A stretch of DNA of 64,000 bases from IMCC26077 sp964418325 (GTDB taxonomy: Bacteria > Actinomycetota > Actinomycetes > Nanopelagicales > Nanopelagicaceae): positions 1 to 64,000 of the forward strand of contig CAYQLC010000006.1 of assembly GCA_964418325.1 (NCBI GenBank). Direction: 5' to 3'. Under the pieces are notes generated by a model. It did not search any database and was not told the DNA's origin. It was given only the letters and a program-made list of their open reading frames with translations. Positions 25,714 to 33,851 of the stretch are shown here, in pieces (the stretch's first letter is position 1; every line of letters starts with the position of its first letter). The position numbers were made by a program, and so were the translations under genes.

Positions 25714-26886
25714 TTAGTTGTTGATTGCGGATTCGCCGGCTAACCGGCCAGAGAGCAGCGCTCCATTTTGTGACGGCTCGGTGAGATAGTCACCGGCGAA
25801 AATTAATCCATCATCTTCGAGGATTCCTCCGCGCTTGGCACCTGGCCCGATAATTGGTAACGCATGTTCGATAGCGAAAGTAGTAATCATCTCCCCCTCA
25901 AATTCTGCATCATAGATATCTGCAAGATGATTACGCACCGCGCTCTCGTTGCAACTATCGAGCGTTGTTACTGACAGCAGTCCACGGCCATCAGGCGAAT
26001 AGCTCGGCACCACTGAAGCTACATCTATTGCGGTGACAACTGGACCAGACCCCAGCGCTGAGACTCGCAGTTGATGTTGCATAGCAATGGGATGTTCGAG
26101 GGTGAAGTACCAAGCGGTGGAGCGGGCGAAATCTATGATTGGGAGATTGTCAGTAAATTTCGCTGCACCGTGATAGTCAGTAGCCACAATGACTTTACGA
26201 GCCGAAATTGTGGAATTGTCGGTGTACACCGTGAATCCTTTTCCGCTCCGTTTGATATCAATTACTGTCTCGTCGCATTGAATTGATTTCAAGCGATTGC
26301 GAAGTTCAAGAGCAACGCTCAGAACACCACCATCAGGAAGCCCCGGGACTTGCCGATAGAGCGAACGCAATACGCGACGAGCAAATTTTGCGTCTACATC
26401 AGAGAGTGAGGTAAGGAAAACCCCGCGCAGAAAGGGTTCGACGACTGCATCGTAAACTTCACCAGTTATCCCAATTCGCTGGAGAAAAGTTGCCGCACTC
26501 TCGCCACTCTCGATCTTTGCAAGAAACACTGCTCGGAGTAAAGAGAGAAACGGGAGCGCGTTTGTGGCAATAGCTGGAAGCGCACCAGCGATGGTTCGCA
26601 ACTCTCGACGCGGATCTCCAAAAAACCGCCATTGCTCTCCCATGCGCGCCACTGCGCCAGCGGGAATTGGATGAAAATGGGTACGTATATCTAGACGTTG
26701 GAATTCTCGATACCCAGGGTTAATCACTTGAAAACCACGATCTATTGTGAAGCCATCGAGTTCTTGTGAACTCAAACGCCCGCCAACGCCACTTGCCGCC
26801 TCAATGAGATGGACTTGTTGTCCGCTCTCCTGAATGGTCAACGCCGCGCTCAAACCTGCAAGCCCGCCACCAACGACAACAATCAA
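25714..26886 (-). CDS. FAD-dependent amine-oxidase-like oxidoreductase
   Basis: A 390-residue flavoprotein of the NAD(P)/FAD-dependent amine oxidase/protoporphyrinogen-oxidase-like group. The N-terminus VVVGGGLAGLSAALTIQESG is the FAD-binding motif, followed by GGRLSSQELDGFTIDRGFQ, and the C-terminal FAD block is IFAGDYLTEPSQNGALLSG. The start is TTG 26886 within a TTGA overlap with the upstream Gfo/Idh gene. Substrate unknown; carotenoid, amine or membrane-lipid desaturation are all possible. Confidence 0.85.
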   Translation of the reverse strand: MIVVVGGGLAGLSAALTIQESGQQVHLIEAASGVGGRLSSQELDGFTIDRGFQVINPGYREFQRLDIRTHFHPIPAGAVARMGEQWRFFGDPRRELRTIAGALPAIATNALPFLSLLRAVFLAKIESGESAATFLQRIGITGEVYDAVVEPFLRGVFLTSLSDVDAKFARRVLRSLYRQVPGLPDGGVLSVALELRNRLKSIQCDETVIDIKRSGKGFTVYTDNSTISARKVIVATDYHGAAKFTDNLPIIDFARSTAWYFTLEHPIAMQHQLRVSALGSGPVVTAIDVASVVPSYSPDGRGLLSVTTLDSCNESAVRNHLADIYDAEFEGEMITTFAIEHALPIIGPGAKRGGILEDDGLIFAGDYLTEPSQNGALLSGRLAGESAINN

Positions 26887-27905
26887 CGAAGTGAAATCTC
26901 TCGTGCGATATCGATCAACCGCGCAACTTCAATGGCATCTTTAGCGGGAACCGGCATGGGAGCATCACTCTCAAGGGCGCGCCGAACTTGAAGGTAGAAC
27001 TCGACATAGTTGCCATCTTCTGCAGGTATTTCCTCGAAGGTGCTGTTCTCTCCGCGATAGAGCTTTGCTGCTGATTGAGTGGCGGTTGCCCACTTGCCCT
27101 GGTGCGGAATATGCCCAGATTTAAGCAACTCTTCTTGTGGATCTAAGTCATCAATGATGACGCTGCCACCTCGTGCAGAGAGACGAACTCTCGGACCGGT
27201 AAAACCCGCCACCGCACTGGCAGTTAAGTAGGAGTCGACTCCCATGAGATGGTGGAGAACGATAATCACATCATCATCAGAAGCGCCGCGGATATTTCGC
27301 ATTGAGGCGAATCCAACCTCTGCTGGACCAAATAGGTCGAGCGCGCCAGCGACCAAGTGGGTTTGTATATCCAGAAGCCAACCACCGCCTGATTCTCGAG
27401 CACTGGCATCGCGCCAGCCGTAATTGGCAATCTCGGGTTTGTATCGTTCAAACCTGGATTCAAATCGATGGATAGGGCCAAGTCTTCGCTCACGAATCAA
27501 TCTTTTTAAAGTTAACGCATCGCTATCCCAGCGGCGATTAAAGAAGGCCGAAACCTTTACTCCAGCGCTTTCTGCTGCTGCAAAAATCGCTTTTGTTTCA
27601 GGAAGATCACGCCCAACTGGTTTATCAATCACCGTCGGAACTCCAGCTGCAATACTCGCAAGAGCTTGCTCCGCATGTACTTGATTTGCCGAGGAGATCA
27701 CCACTAAATCAAGATCATGGGCAAGTAGTTCATCCATCGTTGCGACTATGGCAGCCTCGGGAAAGTCTCGTTTGGCTTGGGCAATTCGTTCGGGTGAATT
27801 AGTGAGAATCGCTGCAAGGTGGAATTGAGCACCCACTAGTAAGGGTGCGTGAAAAACCCGGCCGCCTAATCCATAACCAACAAGCCCAGCGCGAAGGGAA
27901 CTCAA
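26883..27905 (-). CDS. Gfo/Idh/MocA-family oxidoreductase
   Basis: A 340-residue NAD(P)-dependent oxidoreductase. The N-terminal Rossmann domain opens AGLVGYGLGGRVFHAPLL, and DKPVGRDLPETKAIF matches the EKP motif with Asp for Glu. The C-terminal domain has GGGWLLDIQTHLVAGALDLFG. The frame extends to 27941, but TTG 27905 overlaps the MMPL gene stop as TTGA and gives the normal family N-terminus, so it is preferred. The substrate, probably a sugar or polyol derivative, is unknown. Confidence 0.85.
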   Translation of the reverse strand: MSSLRAGLVGYGLGGRVFHAPLLVGAQFHLAAILTNSPERIAQAKRDFPEAAIVATMDELLAHDLDLVVISSANQVHAEQALASIAAGVPTVIDKPVGRDLPETKAIFAAAESAGVKVSAFFNRRWDSDALTLKRLIRERRLGPIHRFESRFERYKPEIANYGWRDASARESGGGWLLDIQTHLVAGALDLFGPAEVGFASMRNIRGASDDDVIIVLHHLMGVDSYLTASAVAGFTGPRVRLSARGGSVIIDDLDPQEELLKSGHIPHQGKWATATQSAAKLYRGENSTFEEIPAEDGNYVEFYLQVRRALESDAPMPVPAKDAIEVARLIDIAREISLR

Positions 27906-30097
27906 TCGATTCCCACCTTGGAGAGCTTGGATGGCCACCAAATCTTCTTACCCAAAATTCGTACCAATGCTGGAACAAGAAGCGAGCGAACCACGATGGT
28001 GTCGAGCAAGACTCCGAAAGCCACCGCAAAACCTAATTGCGCGAGGAAGACCAATGGCAAGACTCCGAGGACTCCAAATGTTGCCGCTAGAACGATTCCA
28101 GCGGAGGTGATCACCCCGCCGGTAACAGTAAGGCCGCGAATTACTCCCGCTTTTGTGCCAATCTTCTGGGCTTCCTCACGCACTCGGGTCATGAGGAAGA
28201 TGTTGTAATCAATTCCCAGCGCGACCAAGAAGACGAAGGCAAAGAGAGGGAAGCTCGCATCTGTTCCTTTGAAGCCAAAGACATGCTCAAAGACCAGCGC
28301 GCAGACGCCAAGTGTTGCGAAGAACGAGAGGACTACGGTGGCAAGGAGTAGTCCAGCTGCAAAGATGCTCCGCAGGAGTACGCCCAAAATTAAAGCGATC
28401 AAGAGTAGAACGATTGGGATGATGACCCGATTGTCTCGTTTCGAGGATTGATCCACGTCGTAACCGATGGCAGTTTGTCCACCAACCAACGTATCCTCAT
28501 TAACGGATTTAGCTGCCTCTCTGATGAGCGGAATCGTGTTCTTTGCCTCGGTGGAGTCGGCCGGAACTGAGAGCGTTGCGTAGAGCAGTACATTTCCGTC
28601 AATCACCTTGACATCTTTCGACGGCGCCATAGTTGCCATGTCAAATTTGGTAACGGGAATGACGGAAGCGACATTCTTAACCTGAGATATTGCAGCAATC
28701 GACGGTTGCATATCACTCTCTTTGACCACAATCTCCACTGGTGTTCCTTCACCACTAGGGAAATGTTCGCCCAACTTTTCAAGACCAATTACTGAATCAG
28801 GTCGAGAGGTGAATGCATCCGTTTGCGCTAATCCGTCGGATTTGAGAGTGAGTGAAAAGCCAGCAAAGATGAGAAGAGCGACTGCGGTGCTGATCCATAC
28901 GGGTTTTGGTTTGCGATCCACAAGATTTCCAACCCGAGACCACAGTCCAGACATCTTCTCGTCCTGTGCCCCATAACGAGGCTTTTTTGGCCAGAAGATC
29001 CAGCGACCAAAAAGGACTAAGGCGGCTGGAAGCAAGGTGAGCGCTGCAAACATCGCGCAGGCAATTCCGATAGATCCCACTGGCCCTAAACCGCGATTAC
29101 TCGAAAGATCACTGAGCAGCAAGACCATAAGTCCGGCAATCACGGTAGATCCAGAGGCGAGGATGGGTTCAACAACTCCACGTAGGGCAACTCGCATCGC
29201 TACAAAACGCGATTGGTGGAGATGAAGCTCCTCTCGATAGCGCGAGATGAGCAAGAGCGCATAATCGGTAGCCGCACCAAGGACAAGTACGTCAAGGATT
29301 CCTTGTGTCTGGGCGTTGAGATCAATGATGTTAGCTTTTGCTAAGTAATAAACAATCATCGTTGCGAAAGTTAGAGCGATGGCGGCTGTCAGCAATGGAA
29401 TTACCCAGAGAACTGGAGAGCGGTAGACAATAATCAAAATAATTGCCACGACTATCAAGGTTGTTGAGAGCAGGCGGGTATCAATGGAACCAAAGGCACC
29501 GAAGAGGTCAGCGAATATTCCACCCGGACCAGTAACGTGAGTTTCGATTGACGCGCTATTGAAGTTCTTCTCCAAATCTTCGCGAATAAAATCCACAATC
29601 ATGGGCAGCACTGGTTCTTTATTTATATTCTCGCCAGCGATCTTCCCGTTGAGTTGCACATTGATCAGCGCGGCTTTTCCATCCTGAGATGGAATTGCCT
29701 GCAGCGGTGCGCCAGGGATGAAGTACTCGCTAAGTGGCTTATTCGATTGGGGCAAGACTTTGCTGCCAAGTGTGCTGGCATAGGAATTGAGCTTGGCAAA
29801 CGCTTCAGGATTGCTCTGGGGGGTGACATCGCCAACCAATAGCAGGAGCGTAGGCAGTAAATCGGCCGATTGATCCGAGAATTTCACAATGATTTTGTTA
29901 GCTATCGTCGATTCGGCGCTCTCCGGTAAGAATGCCGAGTTGTCATTCTCTTGGACTGTAGAAATCTTCGAGAAGACCGGACCAGATATTCCACCAATGG
30001 CAAGCCAACCGATAACAACAATGATGGCAATCCAAAGACCTTTGCGAGCGCGACCAGTTCGGCGCGCGACAGTACCGGCATCTAATTCAGTGGACAC
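27902..30097 (-). CDS. MMPL/RND-family membrane transporter
   Basis: A 731-residue protein with about twelve membrane helices in two repeats. Each repeat has an N-terminal helix and external loop, then a cluster of helices. The proton-relay regions read GAATDYALLLISRYREEL in repeat 1 and ALGIDYNIFLMTRVREEA in repeat 2. Family members export lipids or drugs. The start is GTG 30097 with a GAGAGGAA ribosome site. First gene of a three-gene operon with the Gfo/Idh and FAD oxidoreductases; linkage of an exporter to two redox enzymes suggests export of a modified lipid, which is inference. Confidence 0.92.
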   Translation of the reverse strand: MSTELDAGTVARRTGRARKGLWIAIIVVIGWLAIGGISGPVFSKISTVQENDNSAFLPESAESTIANKIIVKFSDQSADLLPTLLLLVGDVTPQSNPEAFAKLNSYASTLGSKVLPQSNKPLSEYFIPGAPLQAIPSQDGKAALINVQLNGKIAGENINKEPVLPMIVDFIREDLEKNFNSASIETHVTGPGGIFADLFGAFGSIDTRLLSTTLIVVAIILIIVYRSPVLWVIPLLTAAIALTFATMIVYYLAKANIIDLNAQTQGILDVLVLGAATDYALLLISRYREELHLHQSRFVAMRVALRGVVEPILASGSTVIAGLMVLLLSDLSSNRGLGPVGSIGIACAMFAALTLLPAALVLFGRWIFWPKKPRYGAQDEKMSGLWSRVGNLVDRKPKPVWISTAVALLIFAGFSLTLKSDGLAQTDAFTSRPDSVIGLEKLGEHFPSGEGTPVEIVVKESDMQPSIAAISQVKNVASVIPVTKFDMATMAPSKDVKVIDGNVLLYATLSVPADSTEAKNTIPLIREAAKSVNEDTLVGGQTAIGYDVDQSSKRDNRVIIPIVLLLIALILGVLLRSIFAAGLLLATVVLSFFATLGVCALVFEHVFGFKGTDASFPLFAFVFLVALGIDYNIFLMTRVREEAQKIGTKAGVIRGLTVTGGVITSAGIVLAATFGVLGVLPLVFLAQLGFAVAFGVLLDTIVVRSLLVPALVRILGKKIWWPSKLSKVGID

Positions 30098-30197
30098 GGG
30101 GTGAAATTCCTCTCAAATCAAGCAAGAGTCCCTGAGGGACTGAACCCGTGAATCTTAGCGCCAACAGCCAAAATAGGGCAGATTCAACTCTCTTAGG

Positions 30198-30203
30198 TAG
30201 GCT
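30198..30203 (+). promoter_or_regulatory. -10 element for leaderless lipB transcript
   Basis: TAGGCT lies 7 nt before ATG 30211. This supports that start over the longer frame from 30148. Confidence 0.5.
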
Positions 30204-30210
30204 AAAGCTC

Positions 30211-30858
30211 ATGGCGGTTGCGACGAAATCACGGTTTCTTACGCGCAACCTCGGCATGGTGGACTATGAATCAGCCCTCCAACTCCAACGCGAACTTCAC
30301 GAGTTAGTCCTTGCTGGTCACGAACGGTCGACGTTACTTTTTCTTGAACACTTTTCGGTATACACAGCAGGACGTCGAACTCAACCACACGAGCGTCCGA
30401 CAAGCGGCGTCCCTGTGATTGATGTGGATCGCGGCGGAAAGATTACCTGGCACGGACCTGGCCAGCTTGTGGGTTATCCCATCGTCAAACTCAAGGAGCC
30501 CACGAAAGTAGTCGATTTCGTTCGTGCTTTAGAACGTGCGCTGATAGCTGCGCTCAAACGTTTTGATATCCAGGCTTATCAAATCTGCGAAAACTCTGGC
30601 GTGTGGATCAATGATGAATTGGGGGCTCGCAAGATTGCCGCCATAGGCATTCGCGTAGCTAAAGGCGTGGTAACTCACGGCTTTGCTCTCAACGTCAACC
30701 CAGATCTCTCCTTCTTCGACCAGATTATTCCGTGCGGCATCCCCGATGTTGTGACTACCTCAATGAGCGTAGAGTTGAAACGAGAGATATCTATCGACGA
30801 GGTTCTTCCCGTGGTTTCAGAGGAGATTGCCATCGAATTCGAGAGAATACTCGCATGA
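30211..30858 (+). CDS. lipB: Octanoyl-[acyl-carrier-protein]:protein N-octanoyltransferase
   Basis: Transfers octanoate from ACP to lipoyl-domain lysines, the first step of lipoyl cofactor assembly. The 215-residue form from ATG 30211 has RGGKITWHGPGQLVGYPI, the catalytic Lys in ARKIAAIGIRV, and the acyl-accepting Cys in QIIPCGIPD. An in-frame ATG at 30148 would add 21 atypical residues and is rejected. The stop overlaps the lipA start (ATGA). Confidence 0.95.
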   Translation: MAVATKSRFLTRNLGMVDYESALQLQRELHELVLAGHERSTLLFLEHFSVYTAGRRTQPHERPTSGVPVIDVDRGGKITWHGPGQLVGYPIVKLKEPTKVVDFVRALERALIAALKRFDIQAYQICENSGVWINDELGARKIAAIGIRVAKGVVTHGFALNVNPDLSFFDQIIPCGIPDVVTTSMSVELKREISIDEVLPVVSEEIAIEFERILA

Positions 30859-31799
30859 GTTCACCAGCACCTGAAGGGAGAAGGTTGCTGCGCATCGAAG
30901 CGCGCAATGCCCAGACACCTATCGAACGTAAACCAGAGTGGATCAAGACCAAAGCAAAAATGGGTCCTGAATATACGAGTCTGCGTTCATTAGTTTCGGG
31001 TGAAGGGTTACATACTGTTTGCCAAGAAGCGGCCTGTCCAAACATTTTCGAATGTTGGGAGGATCGTGAAGCGACTTTTCTGATTGGTGGCTCGGTCTGC
31101 ACTAGACGCTGCGATTTCTGCAACATCGACACTGGGAAACCCATGCCACTTGATCGCGACGAGCCGCGACGCGTTGCTGAATCTGTTGCCAAGATGGAAT
31201 TGCGATATGCGACAGTCACAGGGGTCGCCCGCGATGATCTTGATGATGAAGGCGCGTGGCTCTACGCCGAAACGATTATCAAGATCCACGAAATGGTCCC
31301 TGGCTGCGGTGTAGAGATGCTCGCCCCGGATTTCAATGCTCGACCAGAGCTACTAGAGCAAGTCTTTGCTGCGCGACCAGAGGTCTTCGCACACAATTTA
31401 GAGACTGTCCCCCGCATATTCCGTCAGATCCGACCAGCGTTCACCTACGAACGCTCTTTGAATGTGATCTCACAAGCCCGTGATTATGGCCTGATCACTA
31501 AATCAAACCTGATCCTCGGCTTGGGTGAGACGAAGGCGGAAATTGAAGAGGCCCTCGTCAATCTGCATCAAGCCGGTTGTGATTTGATCACCATCACTCA
31601 ATATCTACGACCTACCGCAAAGCACCACCCTGTGGAGAGATGGGTAAAACCGGAAGAGTTTGTCGAGTTGGCAGCTCTTGCGAAAAGCATTGGTTTCGCT
31701 GGTGTGATGAGCGGTCCCCTAGTTCGTTCGAGTTACCGCGCTGGCAAACTCTATGCACAAGCGCGAGATGCAAAGCAGGCGATAGCAACACATGACTGA
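30855..31799 (+). CDS. lipA: Lipoyl synthase
   Basis: Radical-SAM enzyme that inserts two sulfurs into protein-bound octanoate. The 314-residue protein has the auxiliary-cluster cysteines in TVCQEAACPNIFECW and the radical-SAM cluster CTRRCDFC. The C-terminal GPLVRSSYRAG includes the Ser that ligates the auxiliary cluster in the family. A longer frame to 30732 only shadows lipB; ATG 30855 overlaps the lipB stop by four bases. The lipB-lipA pair would serve the E2 protein and the GcvH protein. Confidence 0.97.
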   Translation: MSSPAPEGRRLLRIEARNAQTPIERKPEWIKTKAKMGPEYTSLRSLVSGEGLHTVCQEAACPNIFECWEDREATFLIGGSVCTRRCDFCNIDTGKPMPLDRDEPRRVAESVAKMELRYATVTGVARDDLDDEGAWLYAETIIKIHEMVPGCGVEMLAPDFNARPELLEQVFAARPEVFAHNLETVPRIFRQIRPAFTYERSLNVISQARDYGLITKSNLILGLGETKAEIEEALVNLHQAGCDLITITQYLRPTAKHHPVERWVKPEEFVELAALAKSIGFAGVMSGPLVRSSYRAGKLYAQARDAKQAIATHD

Positions 31800-32508
31800 T
31801 CGGGTATACCCAGTAGTCATCATGCTGGTCAGGCTCTTGTGGAAATATCTGGGCTTGCGATTCATCATCAAAGGCGAAGAAAACGTCCCGCGTTCTGGTG
31901 GTGCAATCTTGGCGATAAATCACATTGGTTATCTCGACTTCGCCATCTCAGGAACTGCAGCGCTCCCCGCAAAAAGGTATGTCCGTTATATGGCGAAGAA
32001 ACAGATCTTCGACAACAAAATTGCCGGTCCACTAATGCGTGGAATGCACCACATCAGCGTAGATAGAAATTCTGGATCAGCATCATTTGTCGCCGCACTT
32101 CGAGCGCTAAAATCTGGTGAAATTGTTGGCATCTTTCCTGAAGCCACAATCTCCAAGAGTTTCGAAATCAAATCCATGAAATCCGGTGCAGCGCGATTAG
32201 CAATCGGCGCGGGAGTACCTGTACTTCCCACAATCGTGTGGGGCAGTCAACGTATCTGGACCAAAGGACGGAAACGAGATTTTGGGCGAAATAAATTTCC
32301 GATCTCCATTTATGTTGGTACGCCCTTACACTTCACTCGCGAAACCGAGGTGGAGCTGGCCGAGGCAGAAATCAAGTCAGCGTTGGAGAAGTTATTGCGT
32401 CGAGTTCAGGATGAATATCCCGATAAACATGATGGGCAGTGGTGGGCACCAGCGCGTCTGGGTGGCACCGCACCTACTGTGGACGAAGTTGATGGCGAGA
32501 GAGGGTAA
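31792..32508 (+). CDS. plsC: 1-Acyl-sn-glycerol-3-phosphate acyltransferase (PlsC family), copy 1
   Basis: A 238-residue membrane-associated acyltransferase that likely acylates lysophosphatidate. Motif I (H-x4-D) is NHIGYLD and motif III reads VGIFPEATIS, where Ala-Thr replaces the usual Gly-Thr. It overlaps the lipA end by 8 bp. A second, different PlsC-family gene lies at 53222-53923. The C-terminus (GQWWAPARLGG) matches actinobacterial homologues. Confidence 0.88.
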   Translation: MTDRVYPVVIMLVRLLWKYLGLRFIIKGEENVPRSGGAILAINHIGYLDFAISGTAALPAKRYVRYMAKKQIFDNKIAGPLMRGMHHISVDRNSGSASFVAALRALKSGEIVGIFPEATISKSFEIKSMKSGAARLAIGAGVPVLPTIVWGSQRIWTKGRKRDFGRNKFPISIYVGTPLHFTRETEVELAEAEIKSALEKLLRRVQDEYPDKHDGQWWAPARLGGTAPTVDEVDGERG

Positions 32509-32511
32509 TCT
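32506..32511 (+). promoter_or_regulatory. -10 element for leaderless DUF4191 transcript
   Basis: TAATCT lies 7 nt before ATG 32519. Its first three bases are also the plsC stop codon. Confidence 0.45.
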
Positions 32512-32518
32512 GTAGACC

Positions 32519-33235
32519 ATGGCACGCGAGAAAAGAGAAAAACCCGCAAAGGCTGCAAAGGCTGAGAAATCAGCGAAGAAGCCACGAAAATCTCCGGAGT
32601 GGATTAAAACCCTGCGCCAGGCCTATCGGGTAACCCGAGAGGCCCGTCCACTGCTACCAGTTCTGCTTACTGTCGTCTTCCTGTTAGTCATGGCGATAGG
32701 AATTGGATTAGGGCTGATTGTTGGACGCACTATTTATTTCTCACTGATGACCATTCCCTTTGCCATCATTCTTACCCTTTTTATCTTCTCGCGCTTAGCA
32801 GAGGCTGCCGCCTACACCTCAATCGAAGATCAGGTTGGTGCGGGGGCGAGCGTTCTCATGTCGATTCGCAAGGGCTGGACCACCACCGCTGGTGTACAAG
32901 TGGCACGTAACCAAGATCTTGTTCATCGAAGCCTTGGGCGCGCCGGAGTAGTTATCACCGGCGAGGGCACCAATGCAGTTCGAGTGATGATGACTGATGA
33001 GCGGCGGAAGATGGAGCGCTTTCTCTCTGGCGTCCCAGTTCATGAGGTGCTTGTTGGCGATGGCGAAGGTCGCATTCCGCTACGCAAATTACAGAAACAC
33101 CTCAAGAAACTTCCCAAGAAGTTAACGAAGTCACAGTTGCGAGAAGCCCGAGCCCGTGAAAAATCGGTCGGTGGAGTGAAGTTGCCGATGCCAAAGGGCC
33201 CAATGCCTAATATGCGAAAGATACCTAAGCGGTAA
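32519..33235 (+). CDS. DUF4191 family membrane protein
   Basis: A 238-residue protein found across actinobacteria between lipA and glnA (Rv2219 in M. tuberculosis). The N-terminus is Lys/Ala-rich (about 1-28), followed by PEWIKTLRQAYRVTRE, two hydrophobic helices (about 41-61 and 68-87), then SIEDQVGAGASVLMSIRKGW, which is typical of the family. The C-terminal part is basic and soluble. Function unknown. It begins 10 nt after plsC but may have its own leaderless promoter. Confidence 0.88.
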   Translation: MAREKREKPAKAAKAEKSAKKPRKSPEWIKTLRQAYRVTREARPLLPVLLTVVFLLVMAIGIGLGLIVGRTIYFSLMTIPFAIILTLFIFSRLAEAAAYTSIEDQVGAGASVLMSIRKGWTTTAGVQVARNQDLVHRSLGRAGVVITGEGTNAVRVMMTDERRKMERFLSGVPVHEVLVGDGEGRIPLRKLQKHLKKLPKKLTKSQLREARAREKSVGGVKLPMPKGPMPNMRKIPKR

Positions 33236-33262
33236 AAGGGCTAGAGAGTCCCTTATTTATAT

Positions 33263-33646
33263 TTACGTTCGCACTACCGGAAGGGTGCGCACCGCTCGAT
33301 CGTGTAATCCGCGACCATGAACCGTGAGCAACGGTGGAACGACTAAACAGATAAGAAAAGTGCGGATAAAAGTTGGTAGCAGACCAATCTTCATTCCCGT
33401 GTCGATGTCGACGATGCGAATCCCCACGACTACCTGACCTGCTGACCCACCTAAAAGCGCGGTGAAAAACGCCACTTCAACGAAGAAGACCGCTAAGTGA
33501 AGCCATCCTTGAACCATCGACTCTTGGGCTATCAATCTGGCGATGATGTAGGCGGCAAACCAATCTAGAGCGAGGGCAAAGACCCGGCGGCCGTAGCTGG
33601 CAATCGCTAATCCTGATGCGGGGTCTGGCGCGCTCTCCTGGCTCAT
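33263..33646 (-). CDS. RDD family membrane protein
   Basis: A 127-residue protein with three hydrophobic segments. The Arg-Asp-Asp signature of the family is in variant form, near RRVFALALDWFAAYI. Homologues sit at the same place (Rv2219A) upstream of glnA in mycobacteria. Function not known, with some family members linked to ion transport. A leaderless promoter (TAGGCT) precedes the ATG at 33646. Confidence 0.8.
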   Translation of the reverse strand: MSQESAPDPASGLAIASYGRRVFALALDWFAAYIIARLIAQESMVQGWLHLAVFFVEVAFFTALLGGSAGQVVVGIRIVDIDTGMKIGLLPTFIRTFLICLVVPPLLTVHGRGLHDRAVRTLPVVRT

Positions 33647-33652
33647 CCCCTA

Positions 33653-33658
33653 AGCCTA
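33653..33658 (-). promoter_or_regulatory. -10 element for leaderless RDD gene transcript
   Basis: TAGGCT (minus strand) lies 6 nt before the ATG at 33646. Confidence 0.5.
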
Positions 33659-33689
33659 CGGGCAACCCTCAAGGCGCACTCCACCAAAG

Positions 33690-33716
33690 GTAACAATCCC
33701 GAAACATAGGGGTTAT
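33690..33716 (+). promoter_or_regulatory. GlnR-box-like site upstream of glnA
   Basis: GTAAC, 6 nt, GAAAC, 6 nt, GTTAT. This matches the actinobacterial GlnR nitrogen-control consensus (gTnAC-n6-GaAAC repeated) in spacing and, for the first two half-sites, in every base; the third differs at its last base. It lies about 135 nt before the glnA start. GlnR itself is not in the window. Confidence 0.55.
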
Positions 33717-33851
33717 TCCCGCTTCATGGCCTTGGCCTAACGTAAGGCCTCGTTGGAGCGCCCTTCATCACAGACGCTGAATGGCTCTTCATCCACATGT
33801 ATGAGCACACCTCTTAGGTAATCGCTTAAGAGAATGAAAATGGAGGAAGAG

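Noticed and set aside
30732..30854. Longer LipA start
   Set aside because: It only shadows the end of lipB in another frame; ATG 30855 is coupled to the lipB stop.
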